From Terrilactibacillus sp. S3-3 (GTDB taxonomy: Bacteria > Bacillota > Bacilli > Bacillales > Sporolactobacillaceae): 64,000 nt of DNA. This document shows positions 17,191-28,782 of the stretch, piece after piece. The DNA lies in contig CP129291.1 of NCBI GenBank assembly GCA_030437565.1, positions 1,240,001-1,304,000 of the forward strand, in the 5' to 3' direction. The stretch's first letter is position 1. Each line of letters starts with the position of its first letter. Position numbers and translations under genes: made by a program. The notes below the pieces were generated by a model. It had not been told where the DNA came from, did no database searches, and worked only from the letters and a program-made list of their open reading frames with translations.

Positions 17191-18871
17191 ATGATTTATT
17201 TTCTAAGCCTACTCGCATTGACATTAAATCCATTTGTTTGGAAAGCTTTTTATAAAACCCCGCTTTTTTTATGGACACAAGGTTTGCGGCGGTGTCGCCG
17301 GGCTCTTATTATTATTTTTTATCTCATATTTTTGGCTTGTCGATCATACTTTTCAAGCCTTCGTCAGTTACGGGCTGCTTTTATGGGGAATTTTTTTCTC
17401 ATGCTCGATCTTGTCTATCTTCACGTTAAATTTTCCTATTTTACCGGTTTAATCGGTTTTTCTCTTTGTTCTTGTCTTTTTCTACTTGCATTTTCTTTAC
17501 CCGCTTACGATAACAAAAGCAAAATTTGATTTTGTGGAAGCTAAGACAACAGTCGTCTCAAAAGCAGAATTGTCGATGGATGAACAGCATATTCCGGTTG
17601 TTCCTGAAAAATATGCACGATACAAGAGTGAAAAAGTACTCGGCGAGCTGGCTCATGTATCGTATTACGAGCTTGGCCATACTTCTTTGCAAAAAATTGA
17701 CGGGCATCTCTATTGGGTAACACCTGTAGAATATACGGGCTTTTTCAAATGGATGAAGAGCCGCGAAGTTCCTGGTTACATTAAGGTGAATGGAAAATGA
17801 AAATGGCGCTGCCGTATTGGTCAAAAGCAAAATGACATATGTTCCGTCGGCATATTTTGGCGAAAATCTGAAAAGACTTGTCAGAAGCAGCTTCAAGTCG
17901 GATATTTTATTTTCGCCAAGTTTTGAACCCGATGATAAAGGAAAACCCTATTATGTCGTACCATATGGTAAATACACCAAGTTCCGGCAGCTCCCCGATA
18001 TTAAAGGTGTGCTGCTTGTCGATCCGAGAGATGCCACGATTAAGCGATATACGCTGAAAAATCTGCCTTCCTTTATTGATCAGGCCATTCCTTCCACTGT
18101 CGCTGAAGAATGGAACCTGTGGTACGGAGAGAATGTACATGGGTTTTGGAATAAACTTTTTTCGCAAGATGATGTAAAAAAGCCGACCGTTTGGGCGAAC
18201 TCAGATGAAGTGAACGGCGTGTTCGACAATCGGCTTCATCTGAATTGGTTTACCGACTTTACACGGCCAAAATCGGGAAGTGGAGCCATGGTCGGCGGCT
18301 ATTCGCTGCTTAACACGCGCACCGGCAGGATGACATATTATAATGATGCCAATGGTTTGCTGAATGGAAAATCAGCAATGAATGTCGCAGAGAAAACATT
18401 TAAGCAGAATAAGTATCAAGCCGGCATACCGAATCTTTATACCGTTTACAGCCAGCCGACATGGGTGGTGCCGCTGATGGATGCGAACGATGTGCTGAGG
18501 GAGATCATGCTTGTAAATGCCCGCAACGAAAGTGTTTACAGTGCTGAAACGAATAAGCGGGCGCTTTTTGATAACTATAAGTATGCGCTGGCGACAAAGC
18601 TGGGAGATGACAGCACCGTTCCGAGTCATATCTCTAAGGTGAAAACACTCGCGGGCGTCGTGACTCAAGTTTATCAATATCAGGATGATCAGAGCCGGCA
18701 GACCATTTCAGAGTTCATGATTAAGGGGAGCAAAAAAATATTCGAAGTTTCCTCCGAAGACAATCCTTATACTGTTTTCATCAAGGAAGCGACGCTGTTT
18801 CGATTAAGTATATCGATACAGCGGAAACGGTGTCATCGGTGAAAGCCTTCACATTTGAAAACTCAAAATAA
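17191..18871 (+). CDS. Uncharacterised multi-domain membrane protein (frame breaks)
   Basis: ATG 17191 follows AGGGAGGAA. The first third, in shifting frames, is a set of hydrophobic helices (MIYFLSLLALTLNPFVWKAF; GGVAGLLLLFFISYFWLVDH; a later LLAFSLPAYD). A large extracytoplasmic domain of roughly 400 residues follows, with LGELAHVSYYELGHTSLQKI, LVDPRDATIKRYTLKNLPSFIDQ, GGYSLLNTRTGRMTYYNDANG and a C-terminus ending AFTFENSK. Breaks are near 17285, 17490, 17790 and 18795. I recognise the look of a Bacillales family of large membrane proteins but no function. It stands between unrelated genes and has its own ribosome site. Confidence 0.65.
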
Positions 18872-19020
18872 TGATGACGCGGCTAAAGCATGATCTCTCA
18901 GAGCTTACCTCTTGAGGGCATTTTGTGCATTACAGGCTCAAATATTTTTTCTTAAGCTGATCTTAAGAAGAGCCCTTTACTATTTGGATAGATAATAAAG
19001 GTAAAGGGCGGCTGAAGACG

Positions 19021-19182
19021 GTGACAGGCGAAGAATATATTGAAATATTGCGGCGCGAATTAGAATTATGGGGAAATCATGTCAAAACGTTAAGTGATGC
19101 CGAGGTTGTCCGAATGGTCGAAGAGGGACTCGCGTCAGCTTCAAAATCAAAAGAAGCGGAGCCTATGTATAACAAGGAATGA
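19021..19182 (+). CDS. Small acidic protein of 53 residues
   Basis: GTG 19021 to TGA 19182; VTGEEYIEILRRELELWGNH opens a charged, mostly helical peptide ending AEPMYNKE. An AAAGGGCGG sequence about 10 bases upstream could be its ribosome site. A hairpin GAACCCGG/CCGGGTTC follows at 19202-19225. Composition is protein-like; function unknown. Confidence 0.5.
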   Translation: MTGEEYIEILRRELELWGNHVKTLSDAEVVRMVEEGLASASKSKEAEPMYNKE

Positions 19183-19301
19183 GCCGCGAGCTGTCTTTGC
19201 GGAACCCGGATTGATGTCCGGGTTCGTGATTCAATGCTCATGGAGAGCAAAAACATTTTCCTGATACCTCATGTTCTTGTGGGGCCCGCTTTCTGAAATG
19301 A

Positions 19302-19330
19302 TTGCCATTATTTTACGAAACTGCTATTCT
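19302..19330 (+). promoter_or_regulatory. Promoter of ysoA
   Basis: TTGCCA (19302-19307), 17-base spacer, TATTCT (19325-19330); about 35 bases before the ysoA start. Confidence 0.65.
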
Positions 19331-19365
19331 TAATTAAAGCATATAAAGAACAGGACGAACGCAAT

Positions 19366-20409
19366 ATGAAAAAAAAGAATAGGCCTTTCCGGCAAAAAGG
19401 GAAAGTCGTCCTCTTTCCAAATATGGAAGACATGCTCGTGGAAAAAGGGCTTTCAGCGCTGAAGGCTAAGCAATATGATGCGGCCCGCGACTTGTTTGAA
19501 GAATTGCTGCAGTTTGATATCCGTCATCCACAGGCTCTATATGGCCTTGCTATCTGCAGTGTTGAACTTGGCGATTATGATCGGGCTGAGGCTGTAACGG
19601 CGGAAATGCTGCAGGGAGATTTGCAGAACGATTATGATATTGCCCGTCTTTACTTAACGATTCTCATCCAAAAAAAAAAACTACGGTAAGGCATTGGATG
19701 TTATAAAAGAGATAAGTGCACGGAAAAGCGTTCCTGAGGATATGCGGAAGATTCTGGAACAGTTGAAAAAATTTTGTGTGCAAAGGTTAAGAGCCGATAA
19801 GCAGCTATCGAAGCGAAGAGCAGCCTGCTGTAAAAGAAAGCGGCACCGCCATCGACTTGTCCGGCCTTGAAAGCGATGATATCGAGACGCAGTGGCTGGC
19901 GATCAAAAAATTGCAGGACCGATTGACAGAAGCCCATTTCCCCTATATCAAGCGCTTTCTTCTTTCCAAAAAAGCCGATCCATATGTGAAGAGTCTTCTC
20001 TTGCATATTATTAAAGAGCAAGGCTTTACGGAGACGCTGTCTCTATACAAGTTCGGGCAAGTCTACCATATTTCGTTAAGGACGGAGACGCTTTTTTATG
20101 GAGAGTTCAGCGAGAATGTCAGAACGTGCCTTTCGGATGTGCTCAATTCAGAAAACCCGACACTGTGCAATTTTGCCGAGCAAATTTGGCGTCATTTTAC
20201 AATAACAGCCTACCCGCGGCCGCTTCACCCGCTTTCCGTCAATAAATGGGCGGCGGCCTGCTGTCTCTATACGGCGCATTTAAACGGATTAGATTTTAGA
20301 TTTTCCCGAAGAGCGTCTGAACCGTTTGTTTCAAGTTTCGATTAACGATATTCAAAAAGCCGTTCAGATGATAAAAGAGATCGAAGAATTTGAAAACGGC
20401 AAGAAGTGA
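19366..20409 (+). CDS. ysoA: TPR-repeat protein YsoA (frame breaks)
   Basis: ATG 19366 (MKKKNRPFRQKGKVVLFPN) leads to tetratricopeptide helices EKGLSALKAKQYDAARDLFEELLQFD and HPQALYGLAICSVELGDYDRAE. A break in an A10 run near 19675 and another near 19830 precede the conserved C-terminal region LESDDIETQWLAIKKLQ, SLLLHIIKEQ; a last break near 20300 leads to QMIKEIEEFENGKK and TGA 20409. Position immediately before tig is the B. subtilis arrangement. TPR scaffolds mediate protein contacts; the partner is unknown. Confidence 0.8.
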
Positions 20410-20523
20410 AGATTTTCCTTTTAATGAAAATTTTACAATGTCGCTTTTTTGGCACGGACCGAAATTTAGCGGTATAGAGCTTATTTACCCGAGTGTTGTC
20501 TTTACTCAAAAAAACAAATAAGT

Positions 20524-20552
20524 TTTTCAGGCAGTGAGTCTTATGCTATAAT
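20524..20552 (+). promoter_or_regulatory. Promoter of tig
   Basis: TTTTCA, 17-base spacer and an extended -10 TGCTATAAT (box 20547-20552). A leader of about 200 bases with a long T tract follows before tig. Confidence 0.65.
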
Positions 20553-20762
20553 AAAATGGTTGCAATCGTTTTTTTTTTTTTTTGCAGCTCCATGCAGGTA
20601 AGACGGCCTGAGAGAGGCAAATTTTTTTAAGGCGGAAGTACGGTTTGGTTTGGAAGCATCGGACGTGCATCTCGCCTTGGTGCCCGATCGCGCCTTGGCA
20701 AAGGGAGCTGCCTGTTTTAAGTGCTTTATAAGTATGAAGATAGATGTTGGAGGTAAGAATAA

Positions 20763-22072
20763 ATGAGTGTAGAAGCTAAATGGGAAAAACAAGAAGGCAA
20801 TCAAGGAACATTGACGATCGAGGTCGATGCCGAAAGCTTTAATGAAGCATTGGACAAGGCTTTTAAAAAAGTCGTCAAGAAAGTTAATGTTCCCGGGTTC
20901 CGCAAGGGAAGAGTACCGCGGATGATTTTTGAACAACGGTTCGGTGTGGAGGCACTGTATGAAGATGCCGTTGATTTCGTTCTTCCGGATGCGTATGCTG
21001 AAGCGGTTGAAACAACAGGGATTGAACCTGTCGACAAGCCGCATATCGACATTGAATCAATCGGAAAAGGATCGAACCTTGTCTTCAAAGCAGAAATCAC
21101 TGTCAAACCTGAAGTTAAACTGGGTGAATACAAAGGATTAGAAGTGGAAGAAAAGAGTACTGACGTATCCGATGAAGATGTCGACAGTGAAATTAAACGG
21201 CTGCAGGAACGTTATGCCGAGTTAGTTGTCAAGGAAGACGGCGAAATCGAAAAAGGGGATACGGCGGTTATCGATTTTGAAGGATTTGTCGACGGCAAAA
21301 GTTCGAAGGCGGAAAAGCCGAAAACTATTCTCTTGAAATTGGTTCCGGTTCATTTATTCCCGGCTTTGAAGAACAACTGATCGGCGCTTCAGCGGGTGCG
21401 GAAAAAGATGTTAACGTCACGTTCCCGGAAGAATACCATGCCGAAGAAGAATTAAAAGGCAAGGATGCCACATTTAAAGTGACCGTTCACGAAATCAAGG
21501 TGAAAAAGCTTCCGGAACTCGATGATGAATTTGCCAAAGATGTGGATGAAGATGTTGAATCCCTTCAAGAATTAAAAGAAAAAATCAAGAATCACCTGAA
21601 AGAACATAAAGAAGCGGATGCCAAAAATCATAAGCGCGACAGCGTTGTTGAACAGGCATCTGAAAATGCCGACATCGACATTCCGGCGGTGATGATTGAA
21701 ACGGAACAAGACAATATGTTGAAAGAGTTCGAACAACGTCTTCAATCACAAGGCATGACACTCGATATGTACAGCCAATTTGCCGGCACCGACAAAGAAG
21801 CTTTACGCGGGCAAATGAAGGAAGATGCCGAAAAACGCGTACGTGCCAATCTGACGCTTGAAGCCATTGCCAAAGCGGAAAACATCGAAGCGAGCGATGA
21901 AGAAGTCGATGAAGAACTTAAGAAAATGGCCGAATCTTATAAGCTTGAACTCGATCAATTGAAAAAAATGCTTGATCTTCAAGGCGGAACGGATTTGATC
22001 AAATCGGATATCAAACTTCAAAAAGCCGTTGACTTTCTCGTGAAGAACAGCAAAGCAAAAGTTTCTGAATAA
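20763..22072 (+). CDS. tig: Trigger factor, ribosome-associated chaperone and prolyl isomerase (frame break)
   Basis: The start [20 protein letters not shown] and the ribosome-binding signature [10 protein letters not shown] identify the N-terminal domain. The FKBP-type isomerase domain runs [14 protein letters not shown]; a missing A near 21300 breaks it, and restoring it gives [18 protein letters not shown] and then [15 protein letters not shown]. The helical C-terminal domain continues to KNSKAKVSE. About 436 residues, full family length. It binds nascent chains at the ribosome exit. It precedes clpX as in B. subtilis. Confidence 0.95.
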
Positions 22073-22210
22073 AAAAAAATGTCAATCGATAAGGCACGAG
22101 CAATCGTGCCTTATTTAAAAAATAGGCACTCCTATTGTTTTGACAAAAAATATTAAAATAATGATTTTTTTTTATCAGCCATACATATCTTATAAAACAA
22201 AGCATATGGC

Positions 22211-22239
22211 TTATCGCATGGGGAATTTTGTGATACAAT
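22211..22239 (+). promoter_or_regulatory. Promoter of clpX
   Basis: TTATCG (22211-22216), 17-base spacer, TACAAT (22234-22239). A TATTATAAT sequence near 22310 may be a second -10. Confidence 0.55.
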
Positions 22240-22381
22240 GTGCGTACATAAACATATACGTTAAATCGAACTGCAGTTTTAAGAATTGAAGTGCTTTATA
22301 GAATGCGGTTGTATTATAATAAAAAATACTTCGCTCTTGTCTGCTTTTACGATGAAAGACAGAATGAATAGGGGTGAAAAT

Positions 22382-23654
22382 ATGTTTAAATTTAATGAAG
22401 AAAAAGGGCAGTTAAAGTGCTCGTTTTGTGGAAAGACACAAGATCAGGTTCGCAAGCTTGTTGCCGGACCGGGCGTTTATATCTGCGATGAATGTATTGA
22501 ATTGTGTACGGAAATTGTTGAAGAGGAACTCGGAACCGAAGAAGAAGTTGAATTTAAGGATATACCAAAACCACAGGAAATCAGAGCAATCCTGGAGGAC
22601 TATGTCATCGGTCAGGATGATGCCAAGAAGAATCTGTCTGTTGCCGTTTATAATCACTATAAGCGAATCAATGCCAAACAGAAATCGGACGATGTGGAAC
22701 TGTCCAAAAGCAACATTATGATGATCGGCCCGACCGGGAGTGGGAAGACACTCTTGGCGCAAACACTGGCCCGCATTCTGAATGTTCCTTTCGCCATAGC
22801 TGATGCGACGACTCTCTTACCGAAGCAGGATATGTCGGCGAGGATGTGGAAAACATTTTGCTGAAGCTTATTCAGGCGGCGGACTATGATGTTGAAAAGG
22901 CTGAAAAAGGGATCATCTATATCGATGAAATTGACAAAATTGCCCGTAAATCCGAAAATCCTTCGATTACGAGAGATGTCTCAGGTGAAGGGGTACAGCA
23001 GGCTTTGCTGAAGATTCTTGAAGGTACGGTTGCCAGCGTTCCTCCGCAAGGCGGGCGGAAGCATCCTCACCAAGAATTCATCCAAATTGACACCACGAAC
23101 ATCTTATTTATTTGCGGCGGTGCCTTTGACGGAATCGAACAGATTATTAAGCGCCGTCTTGGCAAGAAAGTTATTGGCTTCGGTACCAATACGAAAAAAC
23201 AAGAGATGCAGCGGGATGATTTTCTGAAGCAAGTCCTTCCCGAAGACTTGCTGAAATTCGGTTTGATTCCCGAATTTATCGGCCGCCTGCCGGTAATCAC
23301 GACTTGAAACAACTTGATGAAGAGGCGCTGGTCGACATTTTGACAAAACCGAAAAATGCGCTTGTTAAACAATACAAGAAGCTTCTTGAACTCGATGATG
23401 TTGAACTTGAGTTTACGGACGGCGCACTCCGGGCGATTGCCAAACAGGCTATCGAGCGAAAAACAGGTGCCCGCGGCCTTCGTTCAATTATTGAAGGCAT
23501 GATGCTGGACGTCATGTTTGAACTGCCTTCGCGTGATGATATTGAAAAATGTACCATTACGGAAGCGACAGTCAATGGGACCGAGCAGCCGACTTTGGTG
23601 ATGAATGACGGCACGGTGATCAAAAATCGTGAGACACCTAAAGAAAGTGCTTGA
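22382..23654 (+). CDS. clpX: ATP-dependent Clp protease ATPase subunit ClpX (frame breaks)
   Basis: ATG 22382 after AGGGGTG. The zinc-binding domain has [11 protein letters not shown] and CDECIELC (four Cys). Walker A is GPTGSGKT, Walker B is [11 protein letters not shown], and the substrate-loop region [14 protein letters not shown] and sensor [13 protein letters not shown] are present. A two-base insertion near 22815 disrupts [14 protein letters not shown], and a missing T near 23305 disrupts PVITTLKQL. The unfoldase feeds substrates to ClpP, whose gene is not in the window. The upstream frame to 22286 is ignored in favour of the ribosome site. Confidence 0.95.
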
Positions 23655-23676
23655 CGTTTTTCCAAATTTTTTTGAA

Positions 23677-23724
23677 AAGTGGCGTTTTCTGCTTCGTGCG
23701 GAAATGGCGCCACTTTTTTTTTTT
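23677..23724 (+). terminator. Terminator after clpX
   Basis: AAAGTGGCG pairs with CGCCACTTT, followed by T10; the loop contains a smaller stem. Confidence 0.8.
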
Positions 23725-23805
23725 ATTATTTTGTTTAGTTAAATCCCGGGTCGGAGATACTAAATTCAAGAATAGTTGATACCCGGGAGGTTAAGTCATG
23801 AATGG

Positions 23806-25493
23806 ATGATGACACTGCTCGTTGTTGTGCAAATATTTTTTGGCGTAATCATAGGACTTTATTTTTGGAATCTGCTGCGAAATCAGCATACGCAAAGAAT
23901 TTCAATTGACAGAGAGTCCAAAAAAGAAATGGAACAATTGAAAAAGATGCGGGCGATGTCGCTGACAGAGCCGTTGTCCGAGCGGATTCGTCCAAAATTA
24001 ATGGAAGATATCGTCGGCCAGGAGGACGGGATTCAGGCACTCAGAGCGGCACTCTGCGGGTCAAATCCGCAGCATGTGCTGGTTTACGGGCCTCCGGGTG
24101 TCGGCAAAACGGCCGCCGCGCGGCTTGTCTTGGAGGAGGCCAAACAAAATCCCCTTTCTCCTTTTAATCAGTCGTCACCGTTTGTTGAGCTTGACGGCGC
24201 AACGGCACGATTTGATGAAAGGGGGATTGCCGATCCGCTGATTGGTTCGGTACACGATCCCATTTACCAAGGAGCGGGGGCAATGGGGCAGGCGGGTATT
24301 CCGCAGCCAAAAACAGGGAGCGGTGACGCATGCCCATGGCGGACTGCTTTTCATTGACGAGATCGGCGAATTGCATCCGATTCAATTAAACAAATTGCTT
24401 AAGGTGCTTGAGGACCGTAAAGTTTTTTTGGAAAGTGCATATTATAATGAAGAAAATCAGCAAATTCCAGCCCATATTCATGATATTTTTCAAAACGGGC
24501 TGCCGGCGGATTTCAGGCTGATCGGTGCGACGACGCGTTCGCCGGAAGAAATTCCGCCGGCCATTCGGTCGAGATGCCTGGAAATTTATTTTAACGAATT
24601 AAAAAATCAGGATATTGAACGAATTGCCGTCCGTGCATCGAAAAAATTAGGATTGGAAGTGCCTGATAACTGCATCAGTAAAATTGCAGAATATGCCAGG
24701 AACGGCCGTGAAGCTGTGAATATGATCCAAATCGCTGCCGGAATGGCGCTGTCAAAACGCAAACAAAGTCATTCGCTCAGTATGGCGGACATTGAATGGG
24801 TGATTCAGTCGAGCCAGCTCGTTCCGAAACCCAACCATAAAGTTAAACAGCAGCCGGCTGTGGGAATGGTCAATGGGCTGGCGGTATATGGACCGAATCG
24901 CGGCGCACTGCTGGAAATTGAAGCAACGGCTGTCAAGAGCCGGCGCGGAGGAAGCGTCACAATTACGGGCATCGCTGAAGAAGAAACTCTTGGCTCCACG
25001 GGAAAATCGATCAAGCGTAAAAGCATGGCCCGCAGTTCTGTTGAAAATGTATTGACCGTATTAAACAAAATGGGCTGCCATGCTTACCAATATCATCTCC
25101 ATATCAATTTTCCGGGGGGTTCGCCGGTTGACGGCCCATCCGCCGGGGTGTCGATGGCTCTTGCCGTTTATTCAGCAATCAAGGGTATTCCGGTTGATTC
25201 GACGCTTGCGATGACTGGAGAGCTTGGCATCCACGGACAAGTGAAACCGATCGGCGGTGTCGTGGCTAAAGTCATGGCGGCGGCGGAAGCCGGGGCGAGA
25301 CGGTGTGATCATCCCGAAGGAAAATATGCAATCGATTTTAAATGAGATTCAAGGTGTGGAGATTATCACTGTAAGTGATATCCGGGAAATTTTTGATTTG
25401 GCACTCGTTCAGGATGTTCATCACGGCAAAGAAGAACAAGATTCCATTCCGGCGGTAAGTTTTGGAGAATCCCTGCCGCCCCAATCTATTTAA
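23806..25493 (+). CDS. lonB: Lon-like ATP-dependent protease LonB, membrane-anchored (frame breaks)
   Basis: An N-terminal helix (LLVVVQIFFGVIIGLYFW) anchors the protein, followed by Walker [14 protein letters not shown] and Walker B LLFIDEIGELH. The protease domain holds PGGSPVDGPSAGVSMA with the catalytic Ser and GELGIHGQVKPIGGV with the catalytic Lys nearby. Breaks near 24320 and 25305. The best ribosome site (GGGAGG) fits ATG 23798, which is out of frame by one base, so the start may also carry an indel. In B. subtilis LonB acts in the forespore under sigma-F. Confidence 0.93.
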
Positions 25494-25572
25494 AATCCTT
25501 TGATCAAAATAGACAGGTGGAACAACTTAGGATAGAATTGTACAGAGGTTAAGTCGTGGAGGTGAATGGATC

Positions 25573-27899
25573 GTGAATAAAAGAGAGAAAGTAACCATCC
25601 CGCTCCTGCCGTTGCGCGGTTTGATTATTTATCCTTCAGTCGTACTTCACCTTGATGTCGGACGCGAAAAGTCGGTTGAAGCCATCGAGAAAGTGATGAT
25701 GGGCGACAACCGTATTTTTCTTTCCGCGCAAAAAGAAGTGGCTTTGGAGGAACCTGAAGAATCGGATATTTTTAATGTTGGTACGATTTCGATGGTCAAA
25801 CAAATGATCAAACTGCCGAACGGCACGATACGGATTCTTGTTGAAGGGGAGAAAAGGGCGCGTATTTCTGCTTTCAAACAAACCAAGGACTTTTTTGAGG
25901 TTGAGGTCATAGTGGTTGAAGATGATGACGCGGTTGATATCGAGACACAGGCCCTGATGCGCCAAGTGCTCGATCTGTTCAATGGGTATATTAAACTGTC
26001 GAATAAGGTGACGCCGGAAATTCTGGCGACGGTTTCCGATATTGAAGAACCGGGACGGCTGGCGGATATTATCGCTTCCCATATTGCGCTTAAAATAAAG
26101 GAAAAACAATCAATACTTGAGGCGATTGATATCAAAGAACGCCTGAGAAAACTGGCCGATATTCTTGCCAATGAGCAGGAAGTACTGGGGATGGAAAAGA
26201 AGATTGGCCAGCGCGTCAAGAAATCGATCGAGCGAACGCAAAAGGAATACTATTTGCGTGAACAAATGAAGGCCATACAGAAAGAACTTGGAGAGCGCGA
26301 GGGCAAGGAAAGCGAGATCGGGGCACTCAGAGAAAAGCTCGATGCCAAGGAGATGCCGGAAAATGTCCGGCAAACGGCAATGAAGGAGTTAGAACGCTAT
26401 GAACGTATTCCCGCCAGTTCGGCAGAAAGCGGTGTCATTCGCGGCTATATCGATTGGCTGATTCAGCTGCCGTGGAAAGAGCGGACGGATGATGATCTGG
26501 ATTTGGACTATGCTGAAAAAGTGTTGAATGATGAGCATTACGGGCTGGACAAAGTAAAAGAGAGGGTGCTGGAATATCTCGCTGTTCAGCAGCTGACACA
26601 TTCGATGAAAGGGCCGATTCTCTGCCTGGTTGGTCCTCCGGGTGTCGGCAAAACATCCCTGGCCCGTTCCGTATCCAAATCACTGCATCGCCGGTTTGTG
26701 CGCATGTCGCTTGGCGGTGTTCGCGACGAAGCGGAAATTCGCGGGCACCGGCGAACCTATGTCGGGGCAATGCCCGGACGAATTATTCAGGCCATGAAGA
26801 AGCGGGAACGATCAATCCTGTCTTTTTGCTTGACGAAATTGACAAGATGTCCAATGATTTCCGCGGCGACCCGGCTGCGGCGATGCTGGAAGTATTGGAT
26901 CCTGAACAAAATGCCAGCTTCAGTGATCATTATATTGAGGAGCCTTATAACCTCAGCGAAGTCATGTTTATCACGACGGCCAACAACATTGCCGCCATTC
27001 CCGGCCCGCTGCGCGACCGGATGGAAGTGCTGCAGATCGCCGGATACACGGAAATGGAAAAAGCGCACATTGCACTGGAACATCTGGTGCCCCGGCAGCT
27101 GAAAGAGCATGGACTGAAAAAAAGCCAATTGAGGTTTCGCCCTGAATCGATTCAATTTTTAATTCGCTATTACACGAGAGAAGCCGGCGTCCGCAGTTTA
27201 GAAAGGCGATTGGCCGCCATTTGCCGAAAGGCGGCGCGGGTGATTGTGTCTGGAAAAAGAAAAAGTTTATCCGTGACGGAGCGGCTGATAAAAGAGTGGC
27301 TGGGCAAAACCGATTTTCAGATACGGTCTGGCCGAAAAAAAGAAGATCAGATTGGTGCGGCGACCGGACTGGCGTATACGATTTTCGGCGGCGATACGTT
27401 ATCCATTGAAGTTTCGCTGGCGCAGGGAAAAGGAAAGCTGATATTAACCGGTCAACTTGGTGATGTCATGAAAGAATCGGCACAGGCTGCTTTAAGCTAT
27501 ATTCGCTCGCATGCCGATGAGCTTAAGATTGATCCGAATTTCTATGAAAAAATGGATATTCATATTCATGTGCCGGAGGGGGCGACGCCGAAAGACGGAC
27601 CGTCGGCAGGGATCACGATGGCGACAGCGATGATCTCGGCTTTGACGAAACGCCCTGTCCGAAAGGAAGTCGGCATGACCGGGGAAATTACGCTGCGCGG
27701 ACGAGTGCTGCCAATCGGCGGGTTGAAAGAAAAATCACTCAGCGCCCACCGCGCAGGATTACGGACGATCATTATCCCAAAAGATAACGAGCGGGATTTG
27801 GACGATATTCCGGACAGCGTCAGGCAGGATTTAACGTTCATTCCGGTCGCCCAGTTGGAAGAAGTCATCGAACATGCTTTAAGGGATGGGAGAAAATGA
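25573..27899 (+). CDS. lon: ATP-dependent protease Lon (frame break)
   Basis: GTG 25573 after a GGAGGTG site. The N-terminal LON substrate domain opens [20 protein letters not shown]; Walker A is [13 protein letters not shown], and the protease part has [20 protein letters not shown] (catalytic Ser) and [20 protein letters not shown] (catalytic Lys). A missing A near 26798 breaks the frame just before [10 protein letters not shown], the Walker B. About 775 residues, full length. It overlaps ysxC by four bases (ATGA), so the two are translationally coupled. Confidence 0.96.
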
Positions 27900-28479
27900 A
27901 GATTAACCAGGCGGAATACATCATCAGTGCCGTGAGTCCGGCGCAGTATCCGACTGACGGCCTGCCGGAGATTGCCCTCGCCGGGCGGTCGAATGTCGGA
28001 AAATCTTCGCTCATCAATCGGCTGCTGCAGCGAAAAAAAATTTAGTCAGGACGTCTCAAAAACCCGGCAAAACGCAAAAGCTCAATTATTTTAAAATCAA
28101 CCAGGCTTTTTATTTTGTCGATGTGCCGGGATATGGTTATGCGAAAGTCTCCAAGAAAGAAAAAGCGGAATGGGGAAGGATGCTGGAGACGTATTTTACA
28201 GAAAACAAGCAGCTCAAGGTCGTTGTTCAGCTTGTCGATCTCCGTCATCCTCCTTCTAAGGAGGATAAACAGATGCATGACTTTCTGGCTTATTACAACC
28301 GGCCGGTGATTACGGTGGCGACGAAAGCAGACAAGGTGCCGAAAGGAAAGTACCAAAAACATAAAAATATCATTGTAAAGGATTTGGGTTTGAAACCCGA
28401 AGATCCGCTTATTCTTTTTTCTTCCGTTACCGGGTTTGGAAAAGATGAACTGTGGCAAATGATCCGACAGTATCTTTGA
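27896..28479 (+). CDS. ysxC: Ribosome biogenesis GTPase YsxC/EngB (frame break)
   Basis: [19 protein letters not shown] leads to the G1 motif [15 protein letters not shown]; after a break in the A run near 28035 come [14 protein letters not shown] (G2), [12 protein letters not shown] (G3), [10 protein letters not shown] (G4) and [11 protein letters not shown] (G5). About 194 residues, normal for this essential large-subunit assembly GTPase. Last gene of the lon transcript; a 300-base gap follows. Confidence 0.95.
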
Positions 28480-28782
28480 ACGCCATTTTGGGATAATATC
28501 ATTATCAGCGAAATGAAAGAGGGCTTTCAATGTTTAGCCTGGACTGCGATCAAATCTCTGCCCAGAAGGGCTGTTTTTCTTGAACATTAAGTGAATGAAA
28601 AAAATCCCATGTGCGGAAAATCACCTAATAATGGCGACAACCCTTTGATTTTGCAGCCTGTTTTTGTTATTTTATAGTAAGATGATAACCTGTAAAAATA
28701 TAATGATGGAATCGTATGCACAAGGAAGGTCAAATTTAGATAAACTTTCCTGTGCAAAAAGCAAGTAACCGGAGGGACCTTC
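28480..28782. promoter_or_regulatory. hemA upstream region with inverted repeat
   Basis: No gene. TATAAT at 28699-28704 may be the hemA -10. An inverted repeat at 28717-28756 (TGCACAAGGAAGGT and ACTTTCCTGTGCA, one bulge) lies in what would be the start of the leader, 27 bases before hemA. Its lack of a T tail argues for an operator or leader hairpin rather than a terminator. Confidence 0.5.

Noticed and set aside
20763..22072. Programmed frameshifting in tig, clpX, lon and other genes
   Set aside because: The breaks occur in almost every long gene, at unrelated sites, in both shift directions and without slippery heptamers plus downstream structures. Indel error explains all of them.
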